From assembly GCF_000224145.3 (NCBI RefSeq), contig NW_004191387.1, positions 1 to 64,000 on the forward strand: a stretch of DNA of 64,000 nucleotides, in the 5' to 3' direction. This document shows positions 22,827-36,100 of this stretch, piece after piece. The translations under genes and the position numbers were made by a program. Each line of letters starts with the position of its first letter. The stretch's first letter is position 1. The notes under the pieces are model-generated. The model saw only the letters and a list, made by a program, of their open reading frames with translations. It had not been told where the DNA came from and did not search any database. Source of the stretch: Ciona intestinalis (taxonomy: Eukaryota > Chordata > Ascidiacea > Phlebobranchia > Cionidae).

Positions 22827-23691
22827 AATAACAGCATTACCGCCACCATACACTGTCATGTACAAGCTTAACAATATGTACTATGACCAACACTAGCATG
22901 GTCTATGTATATGAATGCATTGTTCTTACCTTGGTAAGGATAAGACCCAACCCAACACTGTGCACGTTTCCCTTCCACAAATATACTTGGAGAAACTGTA
23001 TTGCCAAATACATTCTGTCAGCAATTGCAATGGTTATTTTAGGGCGAGTATTGTTGATTTTACCAAGATCGGTATATTTGACCTTGAAATTCAAAAGATC
23101 GCATTAAAACTCAATCAATATAGGGCAGGTTTTAGAGAAAGGCAAGTCATCATTTCTAGGGTGTAAGCCAGAGTTGGCTTATTATCTGTTAAAAACCATA
23201 GTTTGAAATTTGTAAGTGTAAAGTTATATTTTGCAATAACATCTCAACACAAAGCATGTCATGGGGCCAGGGTTTTAGTTTCCCTTTACCCCAATACATT
23301 TACTTCAGCTCTTACTTGTAAGCGGGCATGAGGTGAATAAAACAGAACACCCGTGTTATAACGACTGTCGTTTTCCGCCACGCCAAAATAAATAAGATAA
23401 ACCATTCATAACACAAAAAGCTGCTAAGTGCTAATAATAATATTATCCCACATCAAAAATGTGACGAAATACATGGCAGCTTAAAAAACTCTGTCTTACT
23501 TCAAACTTCTCTGAATATTGATATCTGTTCAATGAACCAATAATTTAATTCAATGTTCTATAATTTAAACTTTAAATTGAGCAAAATTGTTTAGACAACA
23601 TGTTTAAACAATACAATGTATAGTCAGTACAAAGGCAGTTAAAGTAAAAACTTGGAAATGTGCTTTGAAATTACTTAAATTAATTTTGCAA

Positions 23692-23910
23692 CACAGTGTT
23701 TCTAAACCTTTTTTTTGGTACAACACAAAAATTAAACATAAATTAATAACAAAACTTTGGCGATCTAATTTCCGAAACTACATTTCACACAACTTTTGTA
23801 AGCATTCAATAAAATGATTTAACTTTTACAATAACATTCAAAAGGTTTGTGAACCACTGTAGTAGGCGACCCAACCAAATCAAATGGTGACCCAGTGGTT
23901 AAGTTGCACT
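23692..23910 (-). mobile_element. ~218-bp copy of the same hAT-like element, reverse orientation
   Basis: It contains, reversed, the whole family core (TTTCCGAAACTACATTTCAC, GTAGGCGACCCAACCAAATC) between diverged ends CAGTGTTTCTAAACC and GGTTAAGTTGCACTG. A partial copy in the same orientation lies at 25312-25388 in an SLC35C2 intron. Confidence 0.75.
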
Positions 23911-23981
23911 GTTGCACACCATGTATTGCACTTCATACACAATAATTTAAAGTAGAAGTAAAAACAATTGTACTATTCAGT

Positions 23982-24534
23982 CAGAGGCGTATCTAGGAAT
24001 ATACATTTTGAGGTGCAACTCCATTTTGTTAGAAATATAGTTGTTTCTATAAACAAATGATGAAATACAAATATATATATTGTTAATGTGTCGATAGTTT
24101 GTTCGTGTCCACAATTTACATTGGAGACCAACTCTATTTTGAAACATTTGTTTACATGAAACTCGAAACCCAGATGTGCTGCAAATTTCATGTTCTCTAC
24201 AAACAGGAGGGCCCAGGGTTACATAGGCGCCAAACTATTTAAAAAAAAAACTATTTATTTTATTTAAAAAAAAAAACTATTTACGCCAAACTATTTATTT
24301 TAAAACACAGGGGGAGTATGGATAGTTATACGCACATTCCTATCAAACAAATATGGTTCCTATGTTTACTGATTAATGCAGTGCAGAAAATTCTAGGGTT
24401 GGCCTGCACACCCTGCCACCCCAGGTCTGTCGCCTAAAGGTCTAGGCCCTTCCTGTATCAATATAAAATGATGTATGATTTTTCACGGAAATGGGGAGGT
24501 CCAGTCCCCCATATACCCCCTGAATACGCCCCTG
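23982..24534. mobile_element. ~550-bp hAT-like element (ends CAGAGGCGTATC / GATACGCCCCTG-like)
   Basis: Left end CAGAGGCGTATCTAGG; the right end, reverse-complemented, reads CAGGGGCGTATTCAGG, near-identical inverted ends in the style of hAT elements. Internal words such as GGGAGGTCCAGTCCCCCATA near the right end fit. It ends 31 bases before the SLC35C2 stop codon (minus-strand gene), so it probably supplies part of that gene's 3' UTR. No transposase is seen. Confidence 0.7.
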
Positions 24535-24565
24535 CAGTCAATACATGGCACAAATATAAGTTGTA

Positions 24566-27500
24566 TTATCTCCTAACAGAAGTAAATATCTCATCCTCAC
24601 TCCCACTATCAGATGATCCAACGTTTGGTAATAATTTCATTTCCAACGAAGCGTCAACTTTATCCTTGGTACCTGCGTTAACGGTTCAGATAAATTATTG
24701 TTACTTTTTTGACACTAATTAGAACAATTTTCTTTCTTTTTATACCATGAGAACACACATAGTTACCTGCTGTTACTTTGAGGTAAACATGCAAACATAT
24801 CCCAAGCAAACATACAACGAACCCACCCCAGTTTAAAGGGGTAAGATGGTCTCCGTTATACGTGGTTGCCAACAATAATGTCACGATTTCCTGGAAATGA
24901 AACTTATTTATTCCCTTAGGTATAACATGGGTGCCACATTACACGCCATATGGGGTGGATTAACTGCACCTCATGCCTGCTTTCAGTTTCTATTGTATGA
25001 GGGTGAGGGCCTACAGTCCTACAGTGAGGCATGCCAAGGATCTGAAACCAGAGTTGGCCTATCACCTCTACACTAAAGGTTATACAACCCATAAGTTATG
25101 CAATCCACTGCATTGGAACAATCATTGTTAGGTTCTTGCTCAAGGTCACTTATACCCACAATAGCATCATCGAGCATTAAACCCGGTATCCTTTGGTTAT
25201 GAGAAATCACTCAACCACTAAGCCACGTAACAGGACCACTTACGAGTTACTAATATACAACTTCGTGGGCAAAACTTTTACAACAACAGTCTAAGAAATA
25301 TGCACAGATATTTGGGTAAGCTTTGTGAACCACGGTAGTAGGCGACCAAACCAAATCAAATGGTGACCCAGGGGTTGAGAAGGATTGGTATAATTAAACA
25401 TACTTACTTTTAAAATACCTGATACAGAAAGTGTAAGTGATGACGTATTGCACAACAATAAATACTCAGAGCAACTCAGCATGAACGCGATGGCACCTCC
25501 ACATAATATCATTGTAACTGATAACGCAATGTCAGAAAACGTTTTGCCACCAAAAATATGACCCGAGAGAAAAAAAGATAAACCTACAAAAATAAATATC
25601 TATAAATAAATAATTATATGAATTACTGGAAATGAGTTTTTTATCTAAAGTGGCAGAGCATACTGGATGCTTATATAATATATAACCTATAAATAAATCA
25701 CTAAATAAATGATCATATAAACATTATATAAATTACTGAAATACACCTTGTACCCGCTTACAAGTTATGTAGCATATACCTTTGTGAGTGACCATTTTTG
25801 TTTTTTGTAACAACAGTTTGGGACTTATTTAATATAATTGTAAAACAAAGTTTAAACTACAAACAGATCAATAAAATAATTTCAACCTTTTTGGTATAAA
25901 GCTAAGAAAGCGAATAAGAAATATGGGATATTATGTGCTAAACGTGTCCCATGCTACCCCACAGTTTTATAAATACCTTCTTGGTATAAAGCTAAAGGAA
26001 AGAGAGCAATAAACATGGTTGGTTGAAGATGGTAAAGCAAATCAATTGGGTTTCCTAAACCTGCAACACAAAAACTTAACTTTATAATTTATTTGTTCCT
26101 GTTCTGATGTTACCTGGCACTATTTACACAAAATTTTATAATTTTATTATTTTTTAATTGGTGTTTTTAATTTTTGATTACTATTTCTCTAAAGTAAAAG
26201 ACGGCAGCTTTCTGCTGCCCTACTAAGTTCAGCTCTCAGAGTGTTTAATAAAACACCATTTGCATTCCTGAATTAAGAAAAAAATTACTAAAACCAATAA
26301 AACTACTGAAATTATCAAAACTATTACCTAGTTCTTTCTTTTGTGTAAGAACTTGACTCAATGTCCACCTGATTCCACCAATAAATGAAGCCGACAACAC
26401 GAGGATGAATCCTTCAAGATTAAACTGGGTCGATTCAAACACAAACATAAACAAACCGGATGAAATGAGAAGAACGACAAACACAAGAGAAAATCTCTGA
26501 GAATAAAATGAACTGTTAGAGCTGTGTTTAACAAGGTAATGACACTAACCCATACAGAATAGAATGTGCATATACAATGTTGGGGTAATGAGTCACCTCT
26601 GGTCTAAATCCCAAATCCCATGTAGAATGTGCATATACAATGTTGGATAATAGGCCAATTTTGGCCTAAATCCCAGGTCCCATGGCGTGCCAAAAGTTGC
26701 ACTCAAGGAGGCCACAAAAACATAATATTAATCACCCACAAAGTTACATAAAGGGTAACTCAGTTACATTTTACATCCATTCATTTAATCAACAACTTAC
26801 AGGTTTTTCAATCCGCAAAAGAATAGAAAATCCAAGAATGAAAATGATTGCTGACGATTTGACCATCGTATATCTGCAGCAAAAGGACATATTATTAATA
26901 TATCGTATTCATATCTGTATATATTATATAAACCACCTATCTTTTTTAGGTTGGGAAAAGATAGGTGGTCAAGTTTTCATTTTCTTTTACCTTTCCATTT
27001 TGTAGTAAACAATAAATGTTGACAGAATTATATAACCTTGCCCTTATCCATACGACTGTAAAAGAGCGTTCGACTGTGTGTTCTTTGTTTAACAGACGAT
27101 TGTGAAATATAGGATAGTATGTGCTAATGGTATCCATCAGAATTATATATTTACGATTTGTAAGATTTGCAACTTACAGAGAAACAGTGATAAAAACGAA
27201 ACTCCAGTTTGATAATCCAATATCTAAGGCACTTGCAACACCTGTAGATGGAGAATATGATTAAAGTTTTTGCATTACATAGCCTATATATTATAACAGT
27301 AAGTGAGGTCCATGCGAAGCACCCCCCGGTGTTGGGGTAATTAGCCAACTCTAGCGTGTCCTGCTATAGAACCTCACCCATATAATATAGAGTAGAAAGA
27401 TTCACACGCATGTAAAGGTGAGCAAGTAGTGTATGAAGCAACTACAACTGTTGCACAATAAAATAAGACACTCGTGTTATAATTAAAAACTCTACCACTG

Positions 27501-28224
27501 GTACAATGCATAAGCACTGGTGAAAGCTGTTGCACAATAAGACAGCCATGTTATCACTAAAAACTGCCACTTGTACAATAACATAAGCATTAATAAAAAC
27601 AAAAAAACAACATCTAAAAATACAATGTCTACCTGTTAAGAAAACTTTACTTGCATATGTTTTCCAATCTAATGTTGGGGAATTTTCTCGGCAAATTCGA
27701 AACACATTTCGTAGAATTTCGGACAAAATGAAAATTGTAAGGAAATGGATGCATGTTGTCATCAAAGGGTAATGGAATCTCTGCAAAGTAAAAGATAATT
27801 TGAAGGTTTATGGGTCAACAATAAAATTGATTTAACGTACAATGGAGCAACGACATTCATTAAAACACGGGTGTTCTGTTTCATACACATCGTGCTCGCT
27901 TCTGAGTTACCACGTATGTAACATATTTATCCTCTCATGGGGGAAAACGACATTCATTATAACACAGGTGTTTCATTCATACACCTGGTGCCCGCTTGCA
28001 GGTCAGAAGTCACAAAGTATGTAACTTTGTGGGTGATTGTTTTTGGTGTTTTTAATAAAACATATAACAGAAACAATAGTAAATACCTTAAACATCCATT
28101 TATTATAAAACGTGAGACCGATTGAGAAAACATAATATACTGACACAAGACAGATTGTTTTAACAGCAGTTGCTAGAATACCGGTCCCACAAACGGTAGT
28201 TTTCGTTTTTGCATCAGTACGCAT
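24566..28224 (-). CDS. SLC35C2: SLC35C2, Golgi nucleotide-sugar-transporter-like protein
   Basis: SLC35C2 is a multi-pass Golgi/ERGIC protein of the drug/metabolite transporter fold; in mammals it promotes Notch O-fucosylation, presumably through GDP-fucose supply. Nine exons join in phase and give 360 residues (human about 365): 28224-28087, 27780-27633, 27241-27178, 26873-26801, 26496-26328, 26060-25977, 25583-25408, 24890-24767 and 24672-24566. Family marks: [120 protein letters not shown] and [19 protein letters not shown]. About ten membrane segments are expected. A short acidic cytosolic tail (DSGSEDEIF) ends the protein. The start is fixed by an in-frame stop immediately before the ATG. 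Introns hold MITE, SINE and hAT-like pieces. Confidence 0.94.
25740..25975 (-). repeat. SINE tail fragment and MITE end in SLC35C2 intron 6
   Basis: 25743-25795 has reversed SINE module words (ACACCTTGTACCCGCTTACA). 25925-25972 is a MITE right end (GATATTATGTGCTAAACGTG, then CCCACAG) lying directly next to the donor of exon 6 (25976). Confidence 0.6.
26945..27150. mobile_element. Diverged MITE copy in SLC35C2 intron 3
   Basis: The left end AGGTTGGGAAAAGATAGG is degraded. The body keeps TTTTGTAGTAAACAATAAAT and TAGTATGTGCTAATGGTATC. It is older than the clean copies by the number of changes. Confidence 0.65.
27850..28060 (-). repeat. Two SINE tail modules in SLC35C2 intron 1
   Basis: Reversed module words occur twice (GGTGTTCTGTTTCATACACA and GGTGTTTCATTCATACACCT), followed by the central body TGTGGGTGATTGTTTTTGG. 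The array lies about 25 bases from the exon 1 donor. Confidence 0.75.
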
Positions 28225-29170
28225 TTAATTCAACACATGCCACTGTAAAAGAACGAATTCTATTGTTTTGTACCTAAATTGAATAAAATTTATTATTGCG
28301 AACTTACATTTGTGTATTTAAATCCTTATTATTATCTAACGTGAATACAAGTTATACAACAACTTTCAAAAGTTTAAATTAACTTTCAATCAGCTGACAT
28401 ACCACAAGTACTACAACGTCACTAAACGTGCACGTAGTTTATAAAAGGTTGGAAACCAAATATTTCTACAGAGAAAATATTATAGATTTAACTGGTAAGA
28501 ATTTTAAAAAAGTAAATAAATTTATATTTGTACCGTATGAGTTTTCTGCGTCAGTTTTTTTATAAACAAAATAAGGTCTAACCCATAGTCAACTTGTAAG
28601 CAGTGTCATTTTCTATGTGGTTTATGAAACAGAATACTCATGTTATAACGACTGTCGTTGCCTCGCCACGCGAGGATAAATAAGTTTATTCATTCGGAAC
28701 GTTACTAATTAAAATGTTAGTGTCTATTGTGGCCTCGCTATTTAGGAAATGCGTTATGTTCTTGTACGATTTCTACCTACAGTCATTCTACATACGTAAT
28801 GGTAAAGGTTCCGGAAAACCCATCAGAAATTGCCACAGTCGACGGTTTTTCACGTCGACAGGGCGGGGTATTGGTAATAGTTTTCAACTAGCAATAATCG
28901 CGCCTCGGATAAACCTCATCAGCTACGATACCGCCACTGCGCAAAGCTGAACAGACGTGGTAGGATTAGAACATAATTTAAAGAAAACGTCTACGGTTTG
29001 TGGGGCGTGTGTAGGAAATCGTTTTTTACACGGTTTTGTTGTTTGCCACTCACGTGACTATTATAAATCCCATTATGCGCGACGTAAAATAGAAGTAACA
29101 AACACTCCCCACTTTAGAGTAGAATATTTGCCTAACTGCAGTCTGCAATGTATATATAAGCAGATACATT

Positions 29171-29350
29171 TATAGTAGCGTGGGGGAAGATGGGACACCT
29201 TTAGCACATAATATCTAAACATTCTAACCGTGTTTGCAACAATTAACAATTGTCTATGGGAGTCGTGGTTTTATAATTCTTTAATATTCTTTTTTTACGA
29301 CAAAATGGGACGAGAATGAAAAGGTGCCCCATTTTTCCCACCATACTATA
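29171..29350. mobile_element. MITE copy, reverse body orientation
   Basis: Ends TATAGTAGCGTGGGGGAAGA and CCCACCATACTATA. The body reads CTTTAGCACATAATATC first, meaning the opposite orientation to the 2430 copy. Confidence 0.85.
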
Positions 29351-29584
29351 CAGTATAACACAGCCATTCTTAATACTTTTTTGGTTTTGAACTTTATTAA
29401 TAATCAACAGTAAAAACATACAACTTCACGTTTATTAGAAACACAAAACAAACAAGTTAGGAAAGTTCTATTGAACAAAAACGGCAAGATCACGTTAACC
29501 AAGTATGCATGCAAAAGATAAACAACTTTGAACAATGAAATGTGTAATCTAACATTTTAAATGACAAATTCTACATACATTAAA

Positions 29585-29774
29585 TATAGAGTAGGGTGGG
29601 GGAAGATGGGACACTTTTTCATTCTACTTTCTCATCACATTTGGTAGTAAAAAAAAAGTTCACGAATTATAAAACCATATCCTCTCCTATTGACCATTCT
29701 TAATTGTTTAAAACGCAGTCAGGACATTTGGATATGATGTGCTGAAGGTGTCCCATCTCCCCCCACCCCACTAT
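29585..29774. mobile_element. MITE copy, forward body orientation
   Basis: Ends ATAGAGTAGGGTGGGGGAAG and CCCCCACCCCACTATA with a well-conserved body (GCTGAAGGTGTCCCATC). Confidence 0.85.
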
Positions 29775-30145
29775 ATCACGAATTCTATATACAACACACC
29801 TAATAGCAGCAAGCATGTTTGTGTATTAAGTTATTTTTAACTCCCTATTTATGGATTATACTTTAATCCTAGTAATTTGATAACTTCTGTAAACCTAAAG
29901 TGGAATGTTATAAATTGTAATACAATTTAAAAAAACTCTACTGATATATTTTGAAAACTGTTGAAAAACTGACTTATTTTGAAAAAACTACAGATTTCTC
30001 ATTTGTGTATAATGTTCAAAAAAAGATTGAAGAAATGCTTTATAAGCGTTAGAGCACAGCACGTGTTATAAGATATCCCTCTGCCCCCGAACATATGCAA
30101 AGCTTGCCCTTTATGTTGACATTTTGATGTTTCACGAACTGTACA

Positions 30146-33100
30146 TCACACTTGTGCATCTTGTGTTCCATTCTCATCAACAGTTGGAAAATAAACGTCA
30201 ACTCCATCGCTTAAATATCCTGGAAAATAAATTAATTTCAATAAATCAGAGACAAAACGTGAAATGCAGCAAAACTAGTTACTCCATAAATAGGTAACTA
30301 AATTTATTAAACAGAGCTAATTATAGTGATTTTGTTACCCAATAATTACACCATTTTATGGTCTTGCCAATCAGTTTTGTTAATGGCTGATTGCATTTCT
30401 AAATTTAGTTAGTCAAAAACCGTAAAAGTGTATAAAAAAGCATCATTGTCATAATTCATAGAACTTATATTTTATATCATCAACATTTTATTCATAAAAC
30501 CATAATAAACAATTAACATTTGAACCACATAACTCCTTATTCAAATTATTACCATATGAACCACATAACATATATATCAAGCTATTAACATTTGATCCTT
30601 ACTTGGAGAATTAAGCTCAGTAACGTCAGTTGCGGTGCTGATGCCACGATGGTAACCATTTGGTTTCCCGTTGCCATTCTCATTCATAGGTGTTGGTAGA
30701 CTAGTGGAATGGGGGTTGATCTTAGGCATTGCTACATCAAGTTGTAGTTTGAATTTTCGCAAGTTGAATTTCTTGTCATCAGACCATATAATAGCATGGT
30801 TGAGCTGGTAAAAGGAAAAAGCACTTAATGAAAATTAACCCTAAAGCTAAAAATAATACTATTATGAACAAAAAAATAAAATAAAAATTAAACACAACAC
30901 GAAAAAAATTTAAAAAAAAGTTAAAACAAAACTAAACTACAAAAAGAATGAATAAAACCTATTTAACAGTGAATGGCAGGGCAACTAAAGTCGTTATAAC
31001 ACGGGTGTTCTGTTTCATACACCTCGTGCCTACTTACGAGTTACCACGTATGTAACTTATTTATCCTCACATGGCGGGCTAACGACTGTCGTTATAACAT
31101 GGGTGTTCTGTTTCATACACCTCGTCTCCTATTACGAGTTGTCACCCATAACCAAAGGGCAAAGGGCCAGTGTGCTAACCACTTTGCCACGACCTCAAGT
31201 TATATCAATTGAGGTTTTACGACCACGTAAAGATAAAGCAAGTTACATTCATTGGCTTATTCATTCATACAGAAAATCACAAAGTTACATACCTGATAAC
31301 TTGTAAGCGGACACGAGGTGTATGAAACAGAACACCCATGTTATAACGACTGTCGTTAGCCCGCCATGTGAGGATAAATAAGTTACATACATGATAACTT
31401 GTAAGCGGGCACGGGGTGTATGAAACAGAACACCCGTGTTATAACGACTGCGGCCGTTGCCCCGCAATGCGAGGATAAATAAGTTACATACATGATAACT
31501 TGTAAGCGGACACGAGGTGTATGAAGCAGAACACTCGTGTTATAACATCTGGCGTTTTACGGCTACATTCGAATAAAACAAGCTACATTCATTTAAGGCG
31601 CTAAACACCAGTTATAAACACCCAACCCATATCTACCTTCAAGGCCCGACAAACCATCTTACAGCAAGCATCCCCTTCGTTGGCTTTTTGTTTAACAAAT
31701 TCCTGAATCCCAGGAACAAGAATGAAAATCACTTTTCTTCCCGACTCGATCATTTTCATGAAGCTCTGTAGAAAACATGGCCAACTTAAACAAAACATTT
31801 AATGTGACATAATTTTTTATTTACCGGTATCTCATTAAATACAACAACCAAAATCTTATTATTTATTTCTTCAAAAACAAATATCACAATAAATATCAAA
31901 TTATTTAGGTCGCAAAACAGTTAATTTTAGAAAACGAATTTAAATTAAAACAAACATTATTTCATTTTTACTTTGTTTTTCACTTGTTTTTTCCCCATGT
32001 TTTTCTCTATGTGTGGCAAAAGTGTTGGTATATTGTATTAAATATGCTGTAAGAGCTATAAAAATAAAGATACAACAAGCTACAATATGTAGCCTATATG
32101 ATACAAGAGTTTTGTATTGTATTAAATACCTCTGGAGGTAAATAAAGATACAACAATCTACATTATGCTTACCTGTTGTAATCTGAACACACTCCAGTTA
32201 TCCTTGATGTATTCAGATGTTAGTATAATAACCACTCTATGACATTTTGCCATTGATTGAATAGAGCTTTCAGCAATGTCTGCAAAGAACTTTATTTAAA
32301 AAGATTTGAAATGTTGTTTATAATTAGTGTTTCAACAAAACGAGAACAGTAAGGGGATATAATTTAAATGAATGAATAAATGTAACTTACTTTATTCTCG
32401 CGTGGCTGGAAAACGACAGTCGTTATCACATGGGTTTAACACCTCGTGCCAGCTTACGAGTTACCATGTATGTTACTTTGTGGGTGATTATTTTTTGGGG
32501 GGGATTTTTTTTTATGTATGGCTGATAATTTGGACAATCCATTAGTGACCACTGGGTTGGAGCAATTGCCATTAAGTCTTGCACAAGGACACATATGCCC
32601 ACAATTTAAATAACAAAGATATAGAATTAGCAGTAAAATAATAGATGCAAAACATGCTGTTGATTAAAGGTGGGGGAAATAGCACCAGTTAAAAAATTGT
32701 GGTTGTTCCGCAGAATAAAAACAAAATTGTGGTTGTTCCACCAAATAAACAAAATTGTGGTTGTTCCACCGAATAAAAAAAATTGTGGTTGTTCCACCGA
32801 ATAAAAAAAATTGTGGTTGTTCCACCGAATAAAAAAAATTGTGGTTGTTCCACCGAATACAAACAAAATTGTGGTTGTTCCACCGAACAAAAAAAAATTG
32901 TGGTTGTTCCACCGAATAAAAAAAATTGTGGTTGTTCCACCGAAAAAAAAAAAAGTGGTTGTTCCACCGAATACAAACAAAATTGTGGTTGTTCCACCGA
33001 ATAATAACAAATTGTGGTTGTTCCACCGAATAAAAACAAAATTGTGGTTGTTCCACCGAATAAAAACAAAATTGTGGTTGTTCCACCGAATAATATTTGC

Positions 33101-36100
33101 GTCAACTTTATCTACATAAAACTTGATAAAACATCCCTGTGTAAAACTATATAAATAATGATAAACAATATAAACCCACATCCATTTGATTGACCATCAC
33201 GATTTTCATCGAACAGTCGGTAACCGAGTTTCTCCAACGTATCACGTGTTGTTGCTAAAGCATCGCGCGATTGCTGTTGCGAGAAAATATCCATTTCAGT
33301 TGAGTACTGGTACGACAAATATGCTCCAAAATCATTCGTCTCTGAAAAGATTAGTAGTTTTAGTGTTATGTGTCATTTAGGGTTCAGTGCTCTGCAGGGA
33401 TGTCTATATAGAACATAGGTATAACATTTGTAAAGGTGTTTTTCACAGCATATTAATTACAAGTGCTCTATTTAATATGGTGCAGTGGAGAAGATGGAAC
33501 ACCTTTGCATTCTATTTTCCCGACCCATTTGGTAGTAAACAAAGAACATTTAATGAATTATTAAACCATATTCTCACGACTCCAATAGACCGTTGTTAAT
33601 TGTTTAAAACATGATCAAGATATTTGGATATTATGTGTTAAATGTGTCTTCCCCCACTCTACTATATCTGAGAAAATACCCGATAGCTTGAGCGTTCTTA
33701 ATTATTTAAACCAGTTTTTATTTTAGTGTATGATATTGAACCAAGGTAAAGATATTTTTACCTGAAGTGTAGGCTTTGAAATATTTCTTCCAAAAAACTT
33801 TTGTGTAGACTTGAAAACAGCAAGCTAACAGTATCACTGCCAGTACAATTATCAGCAAAACACTCAGACCAACTGAGAGGCCGACAACTAAAGGGAAGTT
33901 GTTGACGTTTTTTTCCATTATGATAACAGAAGCGTTACTGTGGCCGAATTTCTTTGAAGTTGTTTCAACTGAGATGGTGTACGTCCCCAGGTCACTCACT
34001 TGAAGGTATCTAGAAATAAAAAGATAATTAACCCATAGTACTAGCCGATACCACTCAATATTTTGGGGGGATATAACATAATATTCGTTTATCTTTTCAA
34101 AAACGATAATAAGACCAAATTATTCAAAGAAGGAAGAGAAGGGAACTAACAACAAAATTTAACACAATTTTTTTGAAATGCTTTTAGAAACATTGTTGTT
34201 AAATTTAGATCACATTTGAGCATTTCTAACCGTACACAAATTATGGTTTTGCATTGGCATACCTATTTAAGTATTCAGCAAATTGTAGCCTATATAATGG
34301 GTGAAAACAAAAACGTAAGAATGATATAAACTTTATTTTAGCTTTTTCGGCAAAAATACACGTATAAATATGCCTGGAAACAACAGTATATAGCATGAAT
34401 GATATGTAGTGAATAACAGCTCATAATCATTAAAAAGCTTTCTGTGGTACTTACGGTATATGCAGGCGCAGTGTGATTATTTCAGGACCAATTTGTCGTT
34501 CCGCAGCTGTAGCAACATGGGAGTAACACGTTTGTTCAAGGTTGCTGTTTAATATAAAATAAATGAATGAATGAATGAAATTTATTTCGTCTCTTCGGTC
34601 ACAATAACATAGAACAAGAGAGATGACAAAAGCGAAAAGATGGGTAGTAACGGTAAAACAACAGTTGTAAAAACCCGCTTATTGAAATATATTATAAAGT
34701 ACCCATATTCCNNNNNNNNNNNNNNNNNNNNNNNNNNNNNNNNNNNNNNNNNNNNNNNNNNAAAGTAACATACATGGTAACTCGTAAGCTGGCACGAGGT
34801 GTTATAACAACTGTCGTTTTCCGGCCACGCGAGGATAAAGTAAGTTACATTCATTCATTCATACAATAGATGGAAAAAACGGGACGCCTTTAGCTCATAA
34901 TATTCAAATTTGATATTTTTTTAAGCAATTAACAACAGTCTATGGGAGTCGTGAAAATACGTCTTTATAATTCCTAAAATGTTCTTTGTTTACTACCAAA
35001 TGTGACAAGAATACAGAACGAAAATGTGTCCCATCTTCCCCACCCTACTATATGTGTAGTCCCTTTTTTATTCTAATTTTTCTTTATATTTGGTAGTAAA
35101 CAAATAACATTGAATGAATTATAAAACCTTATCCTCACGACTCTCTCAGGCTGTTGTTAGTTGTTTAGAACACGGCCAGGATATTTAGATAATATATGTT
35201 AAAGGTGTCCCGTCTTCCCCCACCCCACTACACATATTATATCCATACGTTAGATTGGCTCCATCGCATAGTAAGCGTTGTTGAAGTCGGTCGACGGCCG
35301 TTGCCCAAGTTGACTTGACATTCTATAGTGATGTTTTCACCAATGGTAGCAGAGTAGAGAGAATGCTTACAGTGGGTGCTGGGTTGCGTGTTCGGGAATG
35401 TAGCGGCTGGAAAAATATTTTAATTCAACTTGCATGTTTGTCATAACTCGTAAGCGAGCGTAAAGTGTATGAAACATAACACCCGTGTTATAACGACTGT
35501 CGTTGCCCCGCCATGCGAGGATAAATAAGTTACATATCTGGTAAATTGTAAGCAGGCATGAGGTGTATGAAACAGAACAGTCGTGTTATAACAACTGTTG
35601 TTGCCCCGCCATGCGAGGATAAAAAAGTTACATACGTGGTAACTTGTAAGCAGGCATGAGGTGCATGAAACAGAACACCTGTGTTATAACAACTGTTGTT
35701 GCCCCGCCATGCGAGGATAAAAAAGTTACATACGTGGTAACTTGTAAGCAGGCATGAGGTGCATGAAACAGAACACCTGTGTTATAACAACTGTTGTTGC
35801 CCCGCCATGCGGGGATAAATAAGTTACATACGTGGTAACTTGTAAGCAGGCATGAGGTGTAGGTAACAGAACACTCGTGTTATAACGACTGTCGTTGCCC
35901 TGCCATGTGATGATAAATAAGTTACAATCACAGGCACAGATGTAAAGTTATATAAACTACTTACGTCTCGCGCATATTGTGTAGTGCACAACGTAACGTT
36001 GAAGTCCGTTGTAGGTAACCAGACAAGTATATACACCAGCGTCGTCGTAGGAAAAATTCGGTATACTGAGCTGTTGAAGTGAATACCATGTAAATATGTT

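Larger units (their letters stand above)
21653..24565. other. Spacer between convergent TRAF6 and SLC35C2, rich in DNA-transposon relics
   Basis: No exon is recognised. It holds a SINE tail module (about 23310-23400, +) and the hAT-like elements listed separately at 22391, 23692 and 23982. The open frames here coincide with repeats. Confidence 0.6.
28225..30145. other. Spacer with SLC35C2 upstream region, two MITEs and the 3' UTR of the IL-1R-like gene
   Basis: 28590-28695 is one SINE tail module (+). 28700-29130 has more GC and holds an E-box palindrome in GTTTGCCACTCACGTGAC; its two open frames have no domain or splice support. 29171-29350 and 29585-29774 are full MITEs in opposite orientation. 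From about 29385 to 30145 the sequence probably belongs to the 3' UTR of the minus-strand receptor gene (a TTTATT, AATAAA on the minus strand, near 29393). Confidence 0.55.

Noticed and set aside
28714-29175. Two plus-strand frames in a GC-richer patch
   Set aside because: No recognisable domain; probably part of the SLC35C2 upstream region or an unknown transcript. Too weak to call.
32627-33181. Long open frames on both strands (up to 184 codons)
   Set aside because: They lie wholly in the AATTGTGGTTGTTCCACCGA minisatellite inside an intron; the encoded repeats mirror the DNA period and have no start context or domain.
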